DNA of 34,107 nucleotides from Hoylesella shahii DSM 15611 = JCM 12083 (GTDB taxonomy: Bacteria; Bacteroidota; Bacteroidia; Bacteroidales; Bacteroidaceae), in assembly GCF_000613445.1 (NCBI RefSeq), contig NZ_BAIZ01000034.1:1-34107 (forward strand). Direction: 5' to 3'. The notes below the pieces were generated by a model. That model was not told the DNA's origin. It did no database searches and worked only from the letters and a program-made list of their open reading frames with translations. Positions 9,095 through 17,871 of this stretch are shown one piece after another (the first letter of the stretch is position 1; each line of letters begins with the position of its first letter). A program made the position numbers and the translations under genes.

Positions 9095-10282
9095 TTAGAA
9101 TTTCGTTTTCAGAATTTCGTTGCACAGCAAGAACGAATTGATGAGCATACGTGGGATGTGGAACGGACCTTTAAAGAGGTTGCCTTTGGCAGGTTGTGCC
9201 ACGGTGCCATCACGATGTAAGTAGCCATACCACTCGCCAAACTCTGGGTCGGGCAAGTGTTTGTAGGTCCAATCGTTAATTAGTTGGTGGCGTTCCAAGT
9301 ATTTTTCGTCGCCTGTAGCCAAGTAAGCGTAGAGCATAGCGATAACCGTTTCGGTTTGTGGCCACCAGAATTTCATGTCTTGCGCATAGTCTTGCGAGGG
9401 TAATCCCTTGCAATCGCGGAAGTTGATGATGCCTCCGTAGGTTTCATCCCATCCCCAATCCCACGACCAATCAAGGATTTCTAGGCCCATTTGTTTTAAG
9501 TCTGCATCCCATTTACGATGACGCGACTCTTCCAAAACAAACCAAGCCGTCTCTATGCAGTGGCCTGGGTTGATGGTTCGGCCGTTGATGGTGTCGATAA
9601 ATTCGCCATTTGGTCCAACTGTTTCAAGCAAAGCCTTATATTCGGGATGCATAAAATAGTTTTTAATGGCATGCAACGAAGTGTCTATTTGCTCTGTTAG
9701 GATGGGGTCGTCGATGGCCATACGCAAACGCGAAGCCGTGTTGATAAGTATCATTGTGAGCGAATGGCCCTGGCATTGCACGCTTGGCAGATACTTGGCA
9801 GGCAACAATCCTGGTGTATTGGCATAGCGTTGCACCAGTTTGAAGAGGTCTAATGCGCGCTGAGCATAGCTCTTATCACCCGAAGCGATGGCATATTCGG
9901 CCATGGCGATAATGGCAAAGCACTCTGAAAAGAGGTAACGACGCATGCGAAGTGGTGTTCCCTCGGCCGTAACCTCAAAGTACATGCGACCATCAGGTGC
10001 GGTGCAATGGTTGATAATAAAGTCGATACAGCTTTTAGAAGCAGCAAGCCATTCGGGGTTTTGTTCGATATTGTTGTACGCGGCAGCAGCAACAAAGCCA
10101 AACCTACCTTGAAACCACACACTCTTAGTTGAATCGATGAGCGTTCCGTCGCGGTCAACACAGGTGTACACGCCCCCATTTTGGCGATCTAATCCGTATT
10201 TCATCCAGAACGGCATCACATTGTTTACAAAGTCTTCTTTATAACGCTGCGCCCAATGTTGCAAATATTGTTTTGTATCCAT
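9095..10282 (-). CDS. N-acylglucosamine 2-epimerase (AGE) family, ManNAc to GlcNAc
   Basis: 395-aa cytoplasmic (alpha/alpha)6-barrel epimerase of the AGE/renin-binding-protein family. In Bacteroides the AGE-type protein of the nan operon (called NanE there) converts ManNAc released by the lyase to GlcNAc. This replaces the unrelated NanE/NanK route of Enterobacteria. Key positions: R60 in VWFQGR, E120 in RRYLFSE, H173 in CQGHS, H241 and E244 in PGHCIETAWF, and H375 in FHIPRML. Together these match the active-site residues of the family. It lies 26 bases after nanA and 8 bases before the creatininase-family gene. Cellobiose 2-epimerases share the fold, but the operon context favours the ManNAc enzyme. 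Confidence 0.92.
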   Translation of the reverse strand: MDTKQYLQHWAQRYKEDFVNNVMPFWMKYGLDRQNGGVYTCVDRDGTLIDSTKSVWFQGRFGFVAAAAYNNIEQNPEWLAASKSCIDFIINHCTAPDGRMYFEVTAEGTPLRMRRYLFSECFAIIAMAEYAIASGDKSYAQRALDLFKLVQRYANTPGLLPAKYLPSVQCQGHSLTMILINTASRLRMAIDDPILTEQIDTSLHAIKNYFMHPEYKALLETVGPNGEFIDTINGRTINPGHCIETAWFVLEESRHRKWDADLKQMGLEILDWSWDWGWDETYGGIINFRDCKGLPSQDYAQDMKFWWPQTETVIAMLYAYLATGDEKYLERHQLINDWTYKHLPDPEFGEWYGYLHRDGTVAQPAKGNLFKGPFHIPRMLINSFLLCNEILKTKF

Positions 10283-10308
10283 TTAGTTATTAGTGCTTAA
10301 TCGTTTAG

Positions 10309-11229
10309 TTATTTGCACACGTTGCACCTTTCAAAAAATCCTATCTCTTCTAATTCTCTACGCATTTGCGCCTCTTCTTCGTCGGTCATATTTCTGAAAG
10401 GCGTGCGATTAGGTCCGAGGTCGAAGCCCAAGAACTTCATGATACGCTTTCCACCAACGATGTTTCCGCGGAAATGGCATATCACATTGATTACCGCTTG
10501 CGAGAAGTTTTGCTTTTCGCGAGCCGTTTCGATGTCGCCATTGTTCCATGCTTCGATGATGCCCACTAGTTCACGACCATTATAATTGGTTGTTCCGCCA
10601 ATGCCACCTTTTGCTCCTCCTTGTGCCAAAGAAGGCAGAATGGTTTCGTCTTGTCCGTGCAGCATATCGTATTTGCCATCCTTATATAGTCGGCATTGGT
10701 TGTATTCGTACAAACTTTCATAGGTGTACTTAATGCCTGCGAAGTTAGGGATACGTCCATCAACAGCCTTAAGCAAATCTATCATTGGCAAGAAGGCACC
10801 ATTGAAGGCGGGAATGTGATAATAATAGAAAGGCAGTGATGGTGCAGCCTCGGCAATAGCAGCGCAATAGTCTACCAATTCTTCGACGCGACCAATCTTT
10901 GGGAATGGTGGAGCCATAGCGCCAACGCCCCAAGCACCAATCTTTTCGGCATGACGAGCCAAGGCAACACTTTCTTTTAGGCAGCAACTACCAACGTGTA
11001 CAATAACTTTGAAGCCTTCAGGAGCAACGCTAACCCAGCGTTCGGCCAACAACATTCGCTCCTCGGTGGTAAGCATATAGCCCTCGCCCGACGAGCCATT
11101 GATAAACACTCCCTTCAATCCGTTGTGCTGCAACATTTGCGCATAGCGTTCGATGGGTTCGAGATTTACTTCGCCGTTAGCGTGAAACGGTGTAAACGGC
11201 GCATCAATCAGTCCGATAATCTTTTCCAT
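10309..11229 (-). CDS. nanA: N-acetylneuraminate lyase
   Basis: 306-aa cytoplasmic aldolase of the DapA/NanA TIM-barrel family. It splits N-acetylneuraminate into ManNAc and pyruvate, the first committed step of sialic acid catabolism. The pyruvate-binding motif is NGSSGEG (44-50), the catalytic tyrosine is Y137 in FYYYHIP, and the Schiff-base lysine is K167 in AGIKYT. The downstream GGIGGTTNYNG segment is also as in NanA (the nanL product in B. fragilis). The neighbours on the same strand (NanM, NanT, AGE epimerase) settle the substrate against the dihydrodipicolinate synthase alternative. Length is normal and the reading frame intact. Confidence 0.96.
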   Translation of the reverse strand: MEKIIGLIDAPFTPFHANGEVNLEPIERYAQMLQHNGLKGVFINGSSGEGYMLTTEERMLLAERWVSVAPEGFKVIVHVGSCCLKESVALARHAEKIGAWGVGAMAPPFPKIGRVEELVDYCAAIAEAAPSLPFYYYHIPAFNGAFLPMIDLLKAVDGRIPNFAGIKYTYESLYEYNQCRLYKDGKYDMLHGQDETILPSLAQGGAKGGIGGTTNYNGRELVGIIEAWNNGDIETAREKQNFSQAVINVICHFRGNIVGGKRIMKFLGFDLGPNRTPFRNMTDEEEAQMRRELEEIGFFERCNVCK

Positions 11230-11254
11230 TATATGTATGTTTTTTATTTAAGTT

Positions 11255-11310
11255 CGTGAGTTATTGAGCTTGTAAGTTGGTGAGTTTGTGAGTTCGTAAG
11301 TTTGTGAGTT
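11255..11310. repeat. 8-bp period tandem repeat (NGTGAGTT)
   Basis: Seven exact-period units of eight bases with consensus (C/T/G)GTGAGTT start at 11255. They lie between nanT and nanA, so they are within the operon transcript, just upstream of the nanA start codon. Confidence 0.8.
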
Positions 11311-11429
11311 GGGTGTTCCTAGTTATAACTTCGTAAACATCTAGTGGGTAAATGTAGCCGAAAAGACTAAGAAAGTAAAACATAATAGAACCCGAAAACT
11401 CAAAAACTTATAAACACAAAACTAACACC

Positions 11430-12663
11430 TTAGGGTACGTTATCTGTTTGTGGGCGCAAGAACGCGAGTTGCATAATAAGCGCCAAGCCACAATGCCACC
11501 TAGAAGGGCGAAACCTAAGCCTAGATTACCGCCATCGGTCCACGAACCCAGCACTTGTGTAACTGCAGCGCCTGCAAAAACACCCGTCATATTCATAATA
11601 CCATAGGCTGTTGCACGGTATCTGGCCGACACAAACTGGCAAAGTATGGGCATATTGTTGGCATCGAAAATACCAAAGCCTACACCAAAGAGCAAGCCTG
11701 CACCAACAACCCCCACAACACTATGACCAAATCCTAGCAACAAAAGCGCAGGAATGGTTAGACTAAGCCCAATGGCGCTGGTGTAGATACGACCACGAAC
11801 GTTGCGTTGTGCCCAACGATCGGAAAGAATACCACCACAGATAACACCAATGAACGATGAAACAGAAATGGTAATGGTAGACATCGGACCAGCTGCTGTC
11901 ATATCTAACGACAGATTTTCAGAGAAAAGTGTGGGTAACCAGTTCTTTGTTGCCCAACCAGGAAGACTGGGAACGGCGAAATAAAACAGGATAATCCAAA
12001 ATGCCCAGTTACCTAATACCACGCCTAGTCCTCGCCAAATGCTCTCGCTTTTTTGACCAGGTGCCACCGTATTGCGACTCTTAACGCTGCATTCGGGGTT
12101 CTCATAGAGCAAAAACATCAACACAAACGAATAAACAACGCCTATCAAACCTAGAGCAAAGAAGGTGTAATGCCACGAGAAATAATGAGCAAGATTGGCA
12201 CCAAAGCCTCCCAAACCTTGACCAACATACAAACCTGTCATGTGCACACCGATAGCCAACGAACGCGATTTACCCGAATGCCAGTCGGTTATTAGTGCTA
12301 AGGCCGATGGTATATAGAGCGCTTCACTAACACCCATCAGGCACGAAGCACGTAAAGCGTTTCGAAATTGGTGGCAAAGCCCATAGAAAGCGTAACGGCC
12401 GACCACACGAAGAGACTGCCCACCACGAGCCACTTTCGGCTAAGTTTATCGGCTATAACGCCCGCAAAGGGACTGAAACAACCATAAACCCACATAAACA
12501 CTGCCATCAATGCACCGAATACTTCAGCTTTGTTCAATTCTACAATATCGGCCTTGATGGCTCCTTGCATTGTGGAAAGCATCTGGCGGTCCATATAATT
12601 AAGTAAGGCCACCACCCATAACAATCCAACCACAATCCAGGGGTAGTTTTTATTCGCTTTCAT
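11430..12663 (-). pseudogene. nanT: Sialic acid MFS transporter NanT-like, two frameshifts
   Basis: Inner-membrane major facilitator transporter of about 410 codons and 12 predicted helices. It probably imports free N-acetylneuraminate with protons, as NanT does in Bacteroides nan operons. The N-terminus carries LLNYMDRQ in helix 1 and GVIADKLSRKW between helices 2 and 3, the usual MFS motif A region. The frame breaks near 12340, between YVLRA and LMGVSEALYIPS; one extra C in a CC run joins the two parts. A second break near 11484-11488 replaces the expected tail. One added base gives LALIMQLAFLRPQTDNVP and a stop at 11430, instead of the unusual tail read to 11408. Both breaks look like single-base losses. 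Whether the gene is functional depends on resequencing. Confidence 0.85.
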
Positions 12664-12885
12664 TTATCTGTATTTTGTGTTTAATATGTCGTGCTCATGA
12701 CTCAAAATATACGCCAATCTCGCACGCAAAAATTGTCTTTACTTTTTACTTACTTGTTTCGTGCGTCTATCATCTATCGCACATGCCTTCGCCATTTGCT
12801 AGTAATCTAGCACCCTCAAACCAGTAAACTGAAAATGTTTAAACAGGCATACTACTAGCCATAGACTCAACCCGTGCACAAAAAC

Positions 12886-13984
12886 TTAGTCCACACGAAA
12901 CCTAACTATCTCGCTTGTGCGTATGCCTGGCTTCAATTCGCCACCCACAACATACACCCAACCATCCAATAGGCCAAGGCACAACCAGCACGAGCCACCG
13001 AAGAGTGTTGAAGCAGTTGCGTCCACGCACCTTGGCGATAGCACAACACCCTGTTGTTAAAACGATACCATTCGGGTTCGTGCAACAAATAGCCCTCAGG
13101 CAACTTATTGATGGCTGCCAAAAACACATCTTTATTAACACCACCCACCACAACAACACCTTTCTGGGGCACAGCAATAGCCGCGGCTCCACCTGTAAAC
13201 ACCTCTTCGCCAACAGCATCTGTTGGCACTGGTAAGGAAGTCCAGGTGCCACAACCAGCATTATAACTTGCGCCATTCATAGCCAACTGGGCGGGCTTTG
13301 TCGCTGTTTTAGGTGCAAAACCACCCCAAACACCCAGCAAACCACCCTCAAGGGGAGCAGCAATGGCTGAACTCTAGCAATACCAGGTATAGCAGCATGC
13401 TCTTTCCAACCCTCTTTTTCAGCGTTCTTTAGATTTAACGACCACACTTTTTGCGTGGCCACGCCCTCGCAATTGCCACCAGCCACATATAGAATGTGGC
13501 CAACCACTGCGCCAGACATATTGTCTAAGGCATGAGGCAAACTGGGTAACGCTTCTTGTTTCACGCCCTCGGCCGTGGGATACAATCTAATGGCCGTGGT
13601 AAGTGCGCCCACTTCGTTATTTCCACCAACAAAAATCAAGGAGTTTTCGTAACTAACGCTCACACCATAAGCAGCCTCTTGAGGCATCTGCCCAACGGTT
13701 TTCCAAACCAGTTGGTCGCTGTTGGCTTGCAGTTCGGCAGCATAAATAGTTTTATAAAACCGTTTTTTGCCACCCTCGGCCACTGGTTTCTCGGGGAAGT
13801 TGCACCCTCCTGCTATATATAAGCGACCGTTAATAACGCCACAGAAACAAGCTGACACGCCTTTATCGAAACCTGGTTCTTCGGTGGGAAACCCCATCAT
13901 GCGTTGAATAGAGTTAGAATTTTGCGCCATAACATTTGTTATAAACAAAGCCATCAACACAAATATTATCTTAAGTCTTTTTAT
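12886..13984 (-). pseudogene. nanM: N-acetylneuraminate epimerase (mutarotase) NanM-like, two frameshifts
   Basis: Secreted kelch-repeat beta-propeller of about 360 codons. In E. coli NanM converts alpha- to beta-Neu5Ac in the periplasm, which speeds uptake. Kelch blades show as GRLYIAGGCNFP, NSLIFVGGNNEVG, HILYVAGGNCEG and KGVVVVGGVNKD. Frame changes near 13364 (AA shortened to A, restoring QPIAAPLEGG) and near 12977 (restoring ALGLLDGWVYVVGGE) disrupt it; the repaired stop is at 12886. The start is uncertain. The signal peptide (KRLKIIFVLMALF, ending VMAQ) is best begun at the ATA codon at 13984. The first in-frame ATG downstream, at 13954, leaves too short a signal. A start at 14122 is excluded by the promoter at 14060-14090. 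It is the first gene of the sialic acid operon. Confidence 0.83.
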
Positions 13985-14059
13985 GTTGATAAACTCTTTA
14001 TTGGAAAATATTTTATTATCTAAAAGCAATATTATAGTAATTTTTAGTTGTATAGACCG

Positions 14060-14090
14060 CAAAGTTAATTTAAAAACAGCAAAACACAAA
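14060..14090 (-). promoter_or_regulatory. Promoter of the sialic acid operon
   Basis: On the minus strand TTTG (14087-14090) is followed by 19 bases and TAACTTTG (14060-14067). This is a full match to the Bacteroidetes consensus. It fixes the transcription start near 14053, and so sets the upper limit for the nanM start codon. Confidence 0.75.
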
Positions 14091-14215
14091 AAATATTGAT
14101 GCCTTTTTGCCATTAGAAACAAGTTAATTATTGATTATAAGTAATACAACACCAAAGTTATAATCTTCAATCTAGGTGTTATATGTTAAACTTCTTCCCA
14201 AAGCTGTCACAATAA

Positions 14216-14261
14216 AGGCCGACCCAAGACGCGGATTATGCACCACTTCTTGGGTCGGCCT
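14216..14261 (-). terminator. Intrinsic terminator of the DUF308 gene
   Basis: Perfect 14-base arms AGGCCGACCCAAGA (14216-14229) and its complement (14248-14261) flank an 18-base loop. On the minus strand the stem is followed by TTTATTGT. It separates the DUF308 gene from the nan operon. Confidence 0.85.
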
Positions 14262-14328
14262 CTGTTATATCTAAGTTCCTAATAGCCCTTTTGTCTAGGT
14301 TTTATCGCTTAGCAAATGGGCTACCTGT

Positions 14329-15063
14329 TTATATTCCTGCCCCAGCGTTAGGATTTTCGGGTTCTTCGGGTGCGCTGTTGGCGGGTGTTGCATCCACAGC
14401 AGGGTGTCCAGAAGCAACGTCTTGCGCACCAACTTCCTCGGCTTCGGCATCCACAACTTCTGCTTCGGTCTGCTGTTGTCGCTCAAGTCGGGCCACTTGC
14501 CTTCGTATATTCATCACCTTAAAGGCATTAATGCATTCCACAATCCCATAATACAGCATAGCCCAACCTAAGAAAAGCAAGGGAGCAGAGGCTATCCATT
14601 GGGGACGGAAAATAGCTATTAGCCCCACAACAAACACAATAGAGGGCATGAGCCAAAAGAAAAGTCCCAAACGAGAGAGTTTAACTACACTGGCCAAGGT
14701 GATATATTGCCCCACAGCACCTAAAATAAGGATGGCACCAAAGATGTAAACCATCCAGTTAACCACTATTGTGGGGAATGCAGCCAAGGCCACTCCTAGC
14801 ACTAAACTACCAATACCCACCACTGGAAACGTAGGCTTGTCTATCGAAATGGGGTTGCCATTTACATCCAAAGTGGCCGTGGTCTTGGCGTTTCGATTAA
14901 CTAAATAAACGATACACGATATCAAACCAGAGATAAAGAACAACACACCGATGATGATGGTTATCCACGTCACCGTTTGTTCGCGGTATTTTATCAACAA
15001 AAAACCCACCACAACGGCGATGATAGCACGGAGAAATGCTGCTTGAACTGTTTTCATACTCAT
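14329..15063 (-). CDS. DUF308/HdeD-like membrane protein with acidic tail
   Basis: 244-aa inner-membrane protein. Three pairs of hydrophobic helices span about residues 9-190: AAFLRAIIAVVVGFLLI, ITIIIGVLFFISGLISC, VVGIGSLVLGVALAAFPTIV, WMVYIFGAILILGAVG, LFFWLMPSIVFVVGLIAIF and LLFLGWAMLYYGIVEC. The repeated short helices match the DUF308 (HdeD-related) family, known in enteric bacteria for acid resistance; the function in Bacteroidetes is unknown. The tail from about 196 to 244 is Glu/Ala/Pro-rich and disordered, which is unusual for HdeD and may be a cytoplasmic interaction region. It is a single-gene unit with its own promoter (15186-15216) and a strong terminator (14216-14261). Confidence 0.85.
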   Translation of the reverse strand: MSMKTVQAAFLRAIIAVVVGFLLIKYREQTVTWITIIIGVLFFISGLISCIVYLVNRNAKTTATLDVNGNPISIDKPTFPVVGIGSLVLGVALAAFPTIVVNWMVYIFGAILILGAVGQYITLASVVKLSRLGLFFWLMPSIVFVVGLIAIFRPQWIASAPLLFLGWAMLYYGIVECINAFKVMNIRRQVARLERQQQTEAEVVDAEAEEVGAQDVASGHPAVDATPANSAPEEPENPNAGAGI

Positions 15064-15185
15064 TATTATATATACATCATATTTTTTTAGGCGTGTTTTG
15101 TAATTTCCTCGTTCCGTTTATGGAGACTCTTCATGAGCCTTTCCTCTTTCGCAAGACACGGACTGGATGTGCCTTAATCTACCTA

Positions 15186-15216
15186 CAAAAATACAAACTA
15201 TCTTTTGTCGGTGCAA
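15186..15216 (-). promoter_or_regulatory. Promoter of the DUF308 gene
   Basis: On the minus strand ATTG (ending at 15214) is followed after 20 bases by TATTTTTG (15186-15193). It overlaps the opposing phosphatase promoter, so the two may compete. Confidence 0.5.
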
Positions 15217-15234
15217 TTTTTTTGGTTACTTTTG
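15204..15234 (+). promoter_or_regulatory. Promoter of the histidine phosphatase gene
   Basis: TTTG (15204-15207), 19 bases, then TACTTTTG (15227-15234): a full consensus match. The start codon is about 190 bases downstream, beyond an 8-bp repeat array. Confidence 0.65.
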
Positions 15235-15372
15235 TGAAATGTTTATAACTAAAGGTATCCTAAATTCAACATCTAAAGAATTTTCTCGTCTCTAACATTC
15301 AACATAAAGATGAATGTTATGCTCAAACTGATAAGCGATGCGTTGGTATAAAATTATAACCTCGCGTTCGAA

Positions 15373-15412
15373 ACCTCAGCAACTCATAAACTCAAGAACT
15401 CATAAACTCATC
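15373..15412. repeat. 8-bp period tandem repeat (AACTCATA)
   Basis: Five eight-base units: ACCTCAGC, AACTCATA, AACTCAAG, AACTCATA, AACTCATC. The reverse complement has the TGAGTTNN consensus of the array at 11255. It ends ten bases before the phosphatase start codon. Confidence 0.75.
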
Positions 15413-15422
15413 ACCTCCATAT

Positions 15423-15962
15423 ATGACAACGCTTTTACTGGTGCGCCATGGCGAAACCGTGGACAATGTAAACCAAATACTGCAAGGCCAAACTCAAGGC
15501 GAACTAAACGAAACGGGCGTGGAACAGGCAGAGAAATTGGCGCGCAAACTTAGCAATACGCATATCGACGCCTTTATTAGCAGCGACCTACAACGAGCCG
15601 AACACACCTGCAAAATTATCGCTGAAGCTCACAACAAGTCGTTTGTTACAACACCTTTATTGCGCGAACGCGACTGGGGTGGCTTCACCGGCGAATTTAT
15701 TCCTAGTCTTAAAGACAAAGTTTGGCCCGATGATGTGGAGACTTTGCCACAAATTAAGCAACGTGCTAACCTATTTCTCAACTTGATTGCTCAACAATAT
15801 CCCAACCAAACGGTGCTAGCCGTGGGCCATGGCATTATTAATAAAGCTATTCAAAGTGTGCTTTACGATAAGGAAATGCACGAAGTGGAAAAGATGGGAA
15901 ATGCGGAAGTGAGAGTATTAATGGTGAAAGGGGATTGGAAAGGGGAAAAAGTGAAAGACTGA
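15423..15962 (+). CDS. Histidine phosphatase family protein (phosphoglycerate mutase-like)
   Basis: 179-aa cytoplasmic phosphatase of the branch-1 histidine phosphatase superfamily. The phospho-acceptor motif is at the N-terminus, LVRHGET (H9 is nucleophilic). A conserved Glu is in LLRERDWGG, and the second catalytic His is in AVGHGIINKA. The length suits GpmB/CobC-like small phosphatases rather than the 2,3-bisphosphoglycerate-dependent glycolytic mutase of about 250 aa. The substrate is not readable. The last 15 codons run into a purine-rich GGGGAAAA-type repeat that continues past the stop codon, so the C-terminus may have been altered by repeat slippage. Confidence 0.88.
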   Translation: MTTLLLVRHGETVDNVNQILQGQTQGELNETGVEQAEKLARKLSNTHIDAFISSDLQRAEHTCKIIAEAHNKSFVTTPLLRERDWGGFTGEFIPSLKDKVWPDDVETLPQIKQRANLFLNLIAQQYPNQTVLAVGHGIINKAIQSVLYDKEMHEVEKMGNAEVRVLMVKGDWKGEKVKD

Positions 15963-16086
15963 AAAGAGGAAAAGGGGATAAAAAGGTGAGAATGTGGCTA
16001 AGCCTTCTACTTCACAACTCTTTAAATCCCTACTTCATAACCCCTTAACTCCGACTTAATACCCCCTTGTCAACAACATACCCTCG

Positions 16087-16150
16087 CTACAAGAGCCTTG
16101 TAGTGGGCTACAAGCAACTTGTAGTCGCAGTACAAGATAGCTTGTACTGC
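16087..16150. repeat. Three consecutive perfect palindromes (CTACAAG/CTTGTAG type)
   Basis: Hairpin 1 is CTACAAG-AGC-CTTGTAG (16087-16103). Hairpin 2 is CTACAAG-CAA-CTTGTAG (16108-16124). Hairpin 3 is GCAGTACAAG-ATAG-CTTGTACTGC (16127-16150). The repeated TACAAG cores are spaced 21 and 22 bases apart. They lie between two convergent genes (phosphatase and helicase) and could act as a bidirectional terminator, although no T tract follows on either strand. Confidence 0.85.
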
Positions 16151-16208
16151 AAAGAATACTACAAACCGAGCGATGTAGAGAGGCTACTCTTCATAACGTA
16201 GAAACAAA

Positions 16209-17633
16209 TTATTCCATTTGTTGCTTAGGCCAATTCACCAAGAAAAGTTTACTCTTAGCACGTGTAAAGGCCGTGTAAAGCCAATGCAGATAATCAGAAC
16301 GCGACGCGTCTTCTGGCACATAACCCTGGTCAAGATACACATGTTCCCACTGTCCACCCTGCGCTTTATGACAAGTTACGGCGTAAGCAAACTTCACTTG
16401 CAAAGCATTAAAAAACACATCACCCTTCACCATCTTCATTCTATCGGCCTTCAAAGGCACGTCGGCATAATCGTTTAACACATTATTATATAGTTCCTCG
16501 TTTTGTTGAGCCGTGAGCGCAGGTGCTTCAGAGAGCAAACTATCCAGCACAATGGTTACTTTTAGTTCCTCATTCTCGTAGTCGCTTAGCTGCAACCACA
16601 CATCGGCGAAGCGCAATCCGTGTGCTGTTTGTTCGTTTTTTACTCGCATCACACGCGCTCGGTCGCCATTAGCCAAGAAGCCTATAGAACTTTTTTCCTT
16701 CTCCGTCCAATAATAATTGTTCTTCACCACCATGAGCAAGTCGCCCGTGGTGAGCAATTCTTCTCGTCCTAATACCGTGTTACGAATGCCTTGATTAAAA
16801 ACATTTGCCCGCTTATTGCTACGTGTCACCACGATGGTTTCGTCCATCCCCACCATTGTATAACTAGTGTTGAGTGTCTCGATAAGCTCATCGCCAGGCA
16901 CAACCAGCACATCAGCAAACCCCTGAAACCTAACTTTGGGCAACAGCGTATCATCGTCGCGCCCCATTAACTGGCGCAAGCAAGTGGCATTAAACAGGAT
17001 ACCACTTTGCGATTGCTGCCTCACCACCTCGTTGAGGTTACAGGCAAATACTTCCATGCCATAGCCTTCCATAAACTGCGTGTCGAGAGCAGGGCTCAAC
17101 TCTTCGCCAACAGGCGGAAGCTGCGCTTGGTCGCCTATGAGCACAAGACGGCAATTGCGCCCCGAATAAACATAACGCACAAGGTCGTCAAGCAGTTTAC
17201 CACTACCAAAGCCAGCCTCTACCCCACCCCCATTAGCCACCATTGAGGCCTCGTCCACCATAAAAAGCGTGTCGGTATGCAAGTTGTCGTTAAGGTTGTA
17301 CTCACCCCCGATGCCAGCAAATGCCCTTAGTCTATAAATCTTACGATGAATGGTAAAGGCCGCATGCCCACCACTATTGAGCGAAAACACCTTAGCGGCG
17401 CGACCAGTGGGAGCCATCAGCACCGTTTTTTGTCCTAATAGCGCCATCGCTCGCACGAAAGCGCCAGCCAAAGAACTTTTTCCCGTACCCGCACTTCCAC
17501 GCATCAGCATCATCGAATGCGGGTTGCGACACACCAAAAATTCTGTAAAAACACGCATAGCCGATTCTTGTTCTGTCGTAGGCGCATGCCCAAAACATTG
17601 CTCAAGGCGAAGATATATCTCGTGGGTTATCAT
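16209..17633 (-). CDS. RecD/Dda-like ATP-dependent DNA helicase
   Basis: 474-aa superfamily 1 helicase. Walker A is GSAGTGKSS (46-54), followed by APTGRAA (74-80, motif Ia). Walker B is FMVDEASMV (D127, E128), motif III is LIGDQAQLPPVG, and the C-terminal UvrD_C_2 segment carries AVTCHKAQGGQW with YTAFTRAK near the end. This is the RecD2/Dda layout without the N-terminal RecD2 extension, common as a stand-alone gene in Bacteroidetes. The expected role is 5'-3' unwinding in DNA repair or replication restart. It is cytoplasmic and the frame is intact. It is transcribed convergently with the phosphatase; a possible minus-strand -7 element TAACTTTG lies at 17738-17745. Confidence 0.9.
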   Translation of the reverse strand: MITHEIYLRLEQCFGHAPTTEQESAMRVFTEFLVCRNPHSMMLMRGSAGTGKSSLAGAFVRAMALLGQKTVLMAPTGRAAKVFSLNSGGHAAFTIHRKIYRLRAFAGIGGEYNLNDNLHTDTLFMVDEASMVANGGGVEAGFGSGKLLDDLVRYVYSGRNCRLVLIGDQAQLPPVGEELSPALDTQFMEGYGMEVFACNLNEVVRQQSQSGILFNATCLRQLMGRDDDTLLPKVRFQGFADVLVVPGDELIETLNTSYTMVGMDETIVVTRSNKRANVFNQGIRNTVLGREELLTTGDLLMVVKNNYYWTEKEKSSIGFLANGDRARVMRVKNEQTAHGLRFADVWLQLSDYENEELKVTIVLDSLLSEAPALTAQQNEELYNNVLNDYADVPLKADRMKMVKGDVFFNALQVKFAYAVTCHKAQGGQWEHVYLDQGYVPEDASRSDYLHWLYTAFTRAKSKLFLVNWPKQQME

Positions 17634-17674
17634 TGTTTTTGATTTCTAAAACACCAAGTTTGCAAACATTTTTG

Positions 17675-17682
17675 TAATTTTG
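17675..17682 (+). promoter_or_regulatory. Possible -7 element for the small ORF-DUF3822-rsmD group
   Basis: TAATTTTG matches the -7 consensus. No TTTG is found at the expected 19-20 base distance, so support is partial. The opposing TAACTTTG at 17738-17745 could serve the helicase gene. Confidence 0.4.
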
Positions 17683-17688
17683 CAAAAG

Positions 17689-17732
17689 CGTTGTGCAGGA
17701 TTACGTCCTGTCACGATGCGCCCAACACAACG
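17689..17732. other. Structured leader candidate between helicase and DUF3822 genes
   Basis: Outer pair CGTTGTG (17689-17695) with CACAACG (17726-17732). Inner pair CAGGA (17696-17700) with TCCTG (17706-17710). The inner stem stacks directly on the outer, and a 15-base unpaired strand follows. It could be an RNA structure on either strand or a DNA dyad. Confidence 0.4.
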
Positions 17733-17767
17733 GAATGCAAAGTTAGAAAAAGTATCCCGAACACCGA

Positions 17768-17857
17768 ATGAAAGTAAACATTAATTACATCTTGGCGTTA
17801 TGCGTGGCAATATTGCTGGCCTTATGTGTGCTCAGCATCTTGCGCGGCGCCGCTTAA
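17768..17857 (+). CDS. Possible 29-aa single-helix membrane protein
   Basis: An ATG-to-TAA frame encodes MKVNINYILAL...SILRGAA with one hydrophobic helix of about 20 residues preceded by a basic/polar N-terminus. It ends 14 bases before the likely DUF3822 start. It may be a genuine small membrane protein, or the 5' remnant of a longer gene lost before DUF3822. No homology is recognised. Its frame differs from DUF3822, so it is not simply an N-terminal extension. Confidence 0.35.
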   Translation: MKVNINYILALCVAILLALCVLSILRGAA

Positions 17858-17871
17858 ACCCCACCCAAGCC

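Larger units (their letters stand above)
13985..14328. other. Promoter and terminator region upstream of nanM
   Basis: No gene. It holds the nan operon promoter (14060-14090) and the terminator of the DUF308 gene (14216-14261). The 75-base stretch between promoter and nanM start is AT-rich and without clear structure. Confidence 0.6.
15064..15422. other. Divergent promoter region, DUF308 / histidine phosphatase
   Basis: This 359-base region contains two opposing promoters that overlap around 15186-15234 and an 8-bp repeat array at 15373-15412 just before the phosphatase start. No gene is seen. Confidence 0.6.

Noticed and set aside
12902..13276. 124-aa ORF overlapping the 3' half of nanM
   Set aside because: It is a third frame without kelch features; the repaired nanM reading explains the region.
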